Assembly (NCBI GenBank): GCA_905209135.1
Contig: CAJLRT010000044.1
Location: 1 to 8,295 of the forward strand
Source: an uncultured Eubacteriales bacterium
GTDB taxonomy: Bacteria; Bacillota; Clostridia; Oscillospirales; UMGS1783
DNA length: 8,295 nucleotides
Reading direction: 5' to 3'
This document shows, in pieces, positions 6,483 to 8,295 of this stretch. The notes under the pieces are model-generated. The model was not told where the DNA came from. It saw only the letters and a program-made list of their open reading frames with translations, and did not search any database. The position numbers were made by a program, and so were the translations under genes. How positions within the stretch are numbered: the first letter of the stretch is position 1; each line of letters begins with the position of its first letter.

Positions 6483-6863
6483 TTACTTCAGTTCGACAGA
6501 AGCGCCGGCAGCCTCCAGCTTGGCCTTGATGTCGTTCGCTTCGTCCTTGGAAACGCCTTCCTTGACCGGGCTGGGAGCGCCGTCGACAAGGGCTTTGGCT
6601 TCTTTCAGGCCGAGAGCGGTGATCTCTCTGACAACCTTGATGACTTCGATCTTCTTTTCGCCAGCGCCAGCGAGGATGACGTTGAACTCGGTCTGCTCTT
6701 CAGCTTCGGCAGCGGCGGCAGGAGCGGCGCCGGCAGCGGCGACGGCAACGGGAGCGGCGGCGGATACGCCGAATTCCTCTTCGAGGGCCTTGACGAGCTC
6801 AGCAAGCTCAAGAACGGTAAGGGCCTTTACATCTTCGATCAGCTTTGTTACTTTATCAGACAT
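6483..6863 (-). CDS. rplL: 50S ribosomal protein L7/L12
   Basis: This is the mobile stalk protein of the large subunit; dimers bind the C-terminal helix of L10 and recruit translational GTPases. The 126-residue product has the three normal parts: an N-terminal dimerisation helix pair (1-32), an Ala-rich flexible hinge (33-56, with runs of Ala broken by Pro and Gly), and the C-terminal domain with [20 protein letters not shown] (71-90) and the ALVDGAP loop (91-97), which contacts GTPase factors. The ATG at 6863 follows GGAGG by 8 nt. It lies 34 nt after rplJ, shares its promoter and attenuator, and ends at a strong terminator rather than leading into rpoB. Confidence 0.98.
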   Translation of the reverse strand: MSDKVTKLIEDVKALTVLELAELVKALEEEFGVSAAAPVAVAAAGAAPAAAAEAEEQTEFNVILAGAGEKKIEVIKVVREITALGLKEAKALVDGAPSPVKEGVSKDEANDIKAKLEAAGASVELK

Positions 6864-6897
6864 TTTTTATTCCTCCATATTGTTGAATATAAATTGG

Positions 6898-7431
6898 TTA
6901 GCTGGCCTTTTCAGCCTGCTCTTTGATAGCGTTGAGCGCAATGACAAGCCCGCGCAGCGTCCCGTTGAGGACGTTGGCAAAGCCCGCAATCGGGGCGTTG
7001 AAGCCGCCCAGGACTTTTGCGATCAGGACTTCCTTGCTCGGCAGCTCGGCGAGATTGTTGACTTCGTTCTCATCGATGATGCGGCCTTCCACAAAGCCGG
7101 CCTTGATCTTAAAGGTCTTGTTCTTCTTGGCGAACTCGCTGAGAATCTTGGCCGGAGCCACGAGATCGCTGGAAATGGCGAGCGCGGTCGTCCCCTCCAG
7201 GACGGAGGTAAGACCCTCGTAGCCGATCTGGTTGACGGCGAAACGGGCCAGGGTGTTTTTCACAACGGCGTATTCCACGCCCGCGTTGCGCAGGTCTGTA
7301 CGGAGCTTGGTATCCTCCGCGACCGTGATCCCCTTATAGTCGACGAACACGCCGGATGCGGCGTTCTGCATTTTGTCGGCCAGTTCCTGCACGATCTGCT
7401 TTTTTTCTTCCAATACTTTTTCGCTTGGCAC
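6898..7431 (-). CDS. rplJ: 50S ribosomal protein L10
   Basis: L10 anchors the stalk to 23S rRNA and carries L7/L12 dimers on its C-terminal helix. The 177-residue product is of normal length, with VKNTLARFA (58-66) in the RNA-binding N-terminal domain, LPSKEVLIAKVLGGFNAPI (130-148), and a C-terminal amphipathic helix after about 150 for L7/L12 binding. The start is a GTG at 7431: GGAGG lies 10 nt upstream and the protein then begins MPSEKVLEEKKQIV, typical of Bacillota L10. It is first in a two-gene operon with rplL, preceded by its own promoter and an attenuator leader through which the L10-L7/L12 complex is expected to limit its own synthesis. Confidence 0.98.
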   Translation of the reverse strand: MPSEKVLEEKKQIVQELADKMQNAASGVFVDYKGITVAEDTKLRTDLRNAGVEYAVVKNTLARFAVNQIGYEGLTSVLEGTTALAISSDLVAPAKILSEFAKKNKTFKIKAGFVEGRIIDENEVNNLAELPSKEVLIAKVLGGFNAPIAGFANVLNGTLRGLVIALNAIKEQAEKAS

Positions 7432-7599
7432 TTTTCTTTCACCTCCCGGCGTTCAGACACGAAAAAACGTCCTTTTCCGGGCTGCCGGAAAAGGACGCGG
7501 TAAACGACAGAATCGCTCTCGTTCCTTCCTCGGCAGGCCGGTTTCCCGTTACGCTTACGCGCCTGCTGTCTTAAGAATGAAACCCTATAATTTCAACAT
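7432..7599 (-). promoter_or_regulatory. L10 leader: ribosomal protein autoregulatory mRNA element
   Basis: The roughly 168-nt leader between the predicted start (about 7599) and the rplJ GTG is highly structured. GACAG (7570-7566) can pair with CTGTC (7510-7506), and inside it GCAGGC (7566-7561) with GCCTGC (7538-7533), enclosing a CGG-GAAA-CCG tetraloop hairpin. This branched fold, followed by an intrinsic terminator (7497-7462), matches what is known of L10 leaders in Bacillota, where bound L10-L7/L12 complex promotes premature termination. Binding to this sequence is inferred. Confidence 0.85.
7462..7497 (-). terminator. Attenuator terminator in the rplJ leader
   Basis: A perfect 13-bp stem (CGTCCTTTTCCGG with CCGGAAAAGGACG) and a 4-nt loop are followed on the minus strand by six Ts (7467-7462). 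It stands about 30 nt before the rplJ start codon and inside its transcript, so it must be conditional. The upstream leader holds CCGG and GGCCTGCCG segments that could pair with the 5' arm to form a competing antiterminator. Confidence 0.92.
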
Positions 7600-7604
7600 T
7601 TGCT

Positions 7605-7633
7605 AGTATACCAGTAAAAACCGGTTTTGTCAA
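7605..7633 (-). promoter_or_regulatory. Strong sigma-A promoter of rplJ-rplL
   Basis: TTGACA (7633-7628), a 17-nt spacer and TATACT (7610-7605) give 6/6 and 5/6 matches at ideal spacing. The -35 begins 8 bp after the rplA stop codon, with no terminator between, so the attenuator probably also receives transcripts reading through from rplA. The spacer contains most of the palindrome AAAACCGGTTTT (7617-7628). Confidence 0.92.
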
Positions 7634-7641
7634 GAAAAATC

Positions 7642-8295
7642 TCAGCCAACCAGCTTGCCGGCGTTGATCTTAATGCCGGGGCCCATCGTGGTGGAGACGA
7701 CGCAGCTACGGATATAAATACCCTTGGCAGCCGCGGGCTTGGCCTTGATGATAGCGCCGAGCAGCGCGTTGAAGTTGTCGGCGAGCTTCTCGGGACCAAA
7801 GGACACCTTGCCGATCGGGCAGTGGATGATATTGGTCTTGTCGAGACGGTACTCAATTTTACCGGCCTTGATCTCGCGGACAGCGTCGCCCACGTTCATG
7901 GAGACGGTGCCGGCCTTGGGGTTCGGCATGAGGCCCTTGGGGCCGAGGATCTTACCCAGGCGGCCGACCAGGCCCATCATATCCGGGGTGGCGACGACGA
8001 CGTCATAGTCGAAGAAGTTTTCGTTGCGGATTTTATCGACCATATCCTCCGCGCCGACAAACTCCGCGCCGGCGGCTTCCGCTTCGGCGGCCTTGTCGCC
8101 CTTGGCGAATACGAGTACGCGGATATTTTTGCCCGTGCCGTGCGGCAGGACGATCGCGCCTCTGACCTGCTGGTCAGCATGACGGGAGTCGACGCCGAGC
8201 TTGACATGGACCTCAACGGTCTCGTCAAACTTGGCCTTGGCGGTCTGAGTCGCAAGACTGAGCGCTTCATCACTGTCATAGAGACGCTGTTTATC
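7642..8295 (-). CDS. rplA: 50S ribosomal protein L1, N-terminus cut by window edge
   Basis: L1 forms the mobile L1 stalk that helps release deacylated tRNA from the E site, and in many bacteria represses its own operon by binding the message. The frame is open from base 8295 to the TGA at 7644-7642, giving 217 visible residues. Comparison with full-length L1 (about 230 residues) suggests roughly 15 N-terminal residues are missing. Recognisable blocks are [23 protein letters not shown] near the visible N-terminus, then the L1 signature region with [26 protein letters not shown], and [11 protein letters not shown] near the end. An internal ATG at 8043 is not the start, because the upstream residues are clearly L1. 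It is probably the second gene of an rplK-rplA unit whose start lies outside the window. Confidence 0.97.
   Translation of the reverse strand, partial: DKQRLYDSDEALSLATQTAKAKFDETVEVHVKLGVDSRHADQQVRGAIVLPHGTGKNIRVLVFAKGDKAAEAEAAGAEFVGAEDMVDKIRNENFFDYDVVVATPDMMGLVGRLGKILGPKGLMPNPKAGTVSMNVGDAVREIKAGKIEYRLDKTNIIHCPIGKVSFGPEKLADNFNALLGAIIKAKPAAAKGIYIRSCVVSTTMGPGIKINAGKLVG

Noticed and set aside
1..8295. Mobile element, CRISPR array, toxin-antitoxin pair, phage defence genes, tRNA or rRNA
   Set aside because: No transposase motifs, terminal repeats, spaced direct repeats, cloverleaf-like sequences or defence domains were seen; nearly all coding DNA is accounted for by core genes.

Overview
The window suggests a monoderm Bacillota (Clostridia-like) chromosome with fairly GC-rich coding DNA. 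Three things point this way: the heat-shock operon order hrcA-grpE-dnaK-dnaJ under a perfect CIRCE operator; a DnaK lacking the insert of about 23 residues found in the ATPase domain of diderm DnaKs; and an L10-type attenuator before rplJ. No genus can be named, and base composition was judged by eye only. Everything large is core housekeeping. I found no phage, transposon, CRISPR, tRNA or rRNA sequence, and no convincing new multi-gene system.

All main genes lie on the minus strand, so transcription runs from high to low coordinates. First comes the tail of the ribosomal stalk region: rplA (L1, 5' end cut by the window edge at 8295), then a strong promoter, an attenuator leader of about 170 nt, rplJ (L10, GTG start) and rplL (L7/L12). 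A strong intrinsic terminator follows rplL, where rpoB would usually be expected. A GC-rich non-coding stretch of roughly 400 bp comes next and carries two more terminator-like hairpins.

The class I heat-shock operon follows: a sigma-A type promoter, CIRCE, hrcA (repressor), grpE (nucleotide exchange factor), dnaK (Hsp70) and dnaJ (type I Hsp40). hrcA and grpE are tightly coupled. A candidate internal promoter precedes dnaK, and a hairpin without a U-tract lies between dnaK and dnaJ. The four products form one chaperone machine plus its own repressor. The operon ends in a perfect 16-bp inverted repeat that also serves a convergent small gene.

At the left end, a 57-residue glycine-zipper protein on the plus strand (1020-1193) is divergent from a DUF1015-family gene on the minus strand (1-888), which is cut off by the left edge. 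The DUF1015 protein and the small protein are the only products here without an established function.
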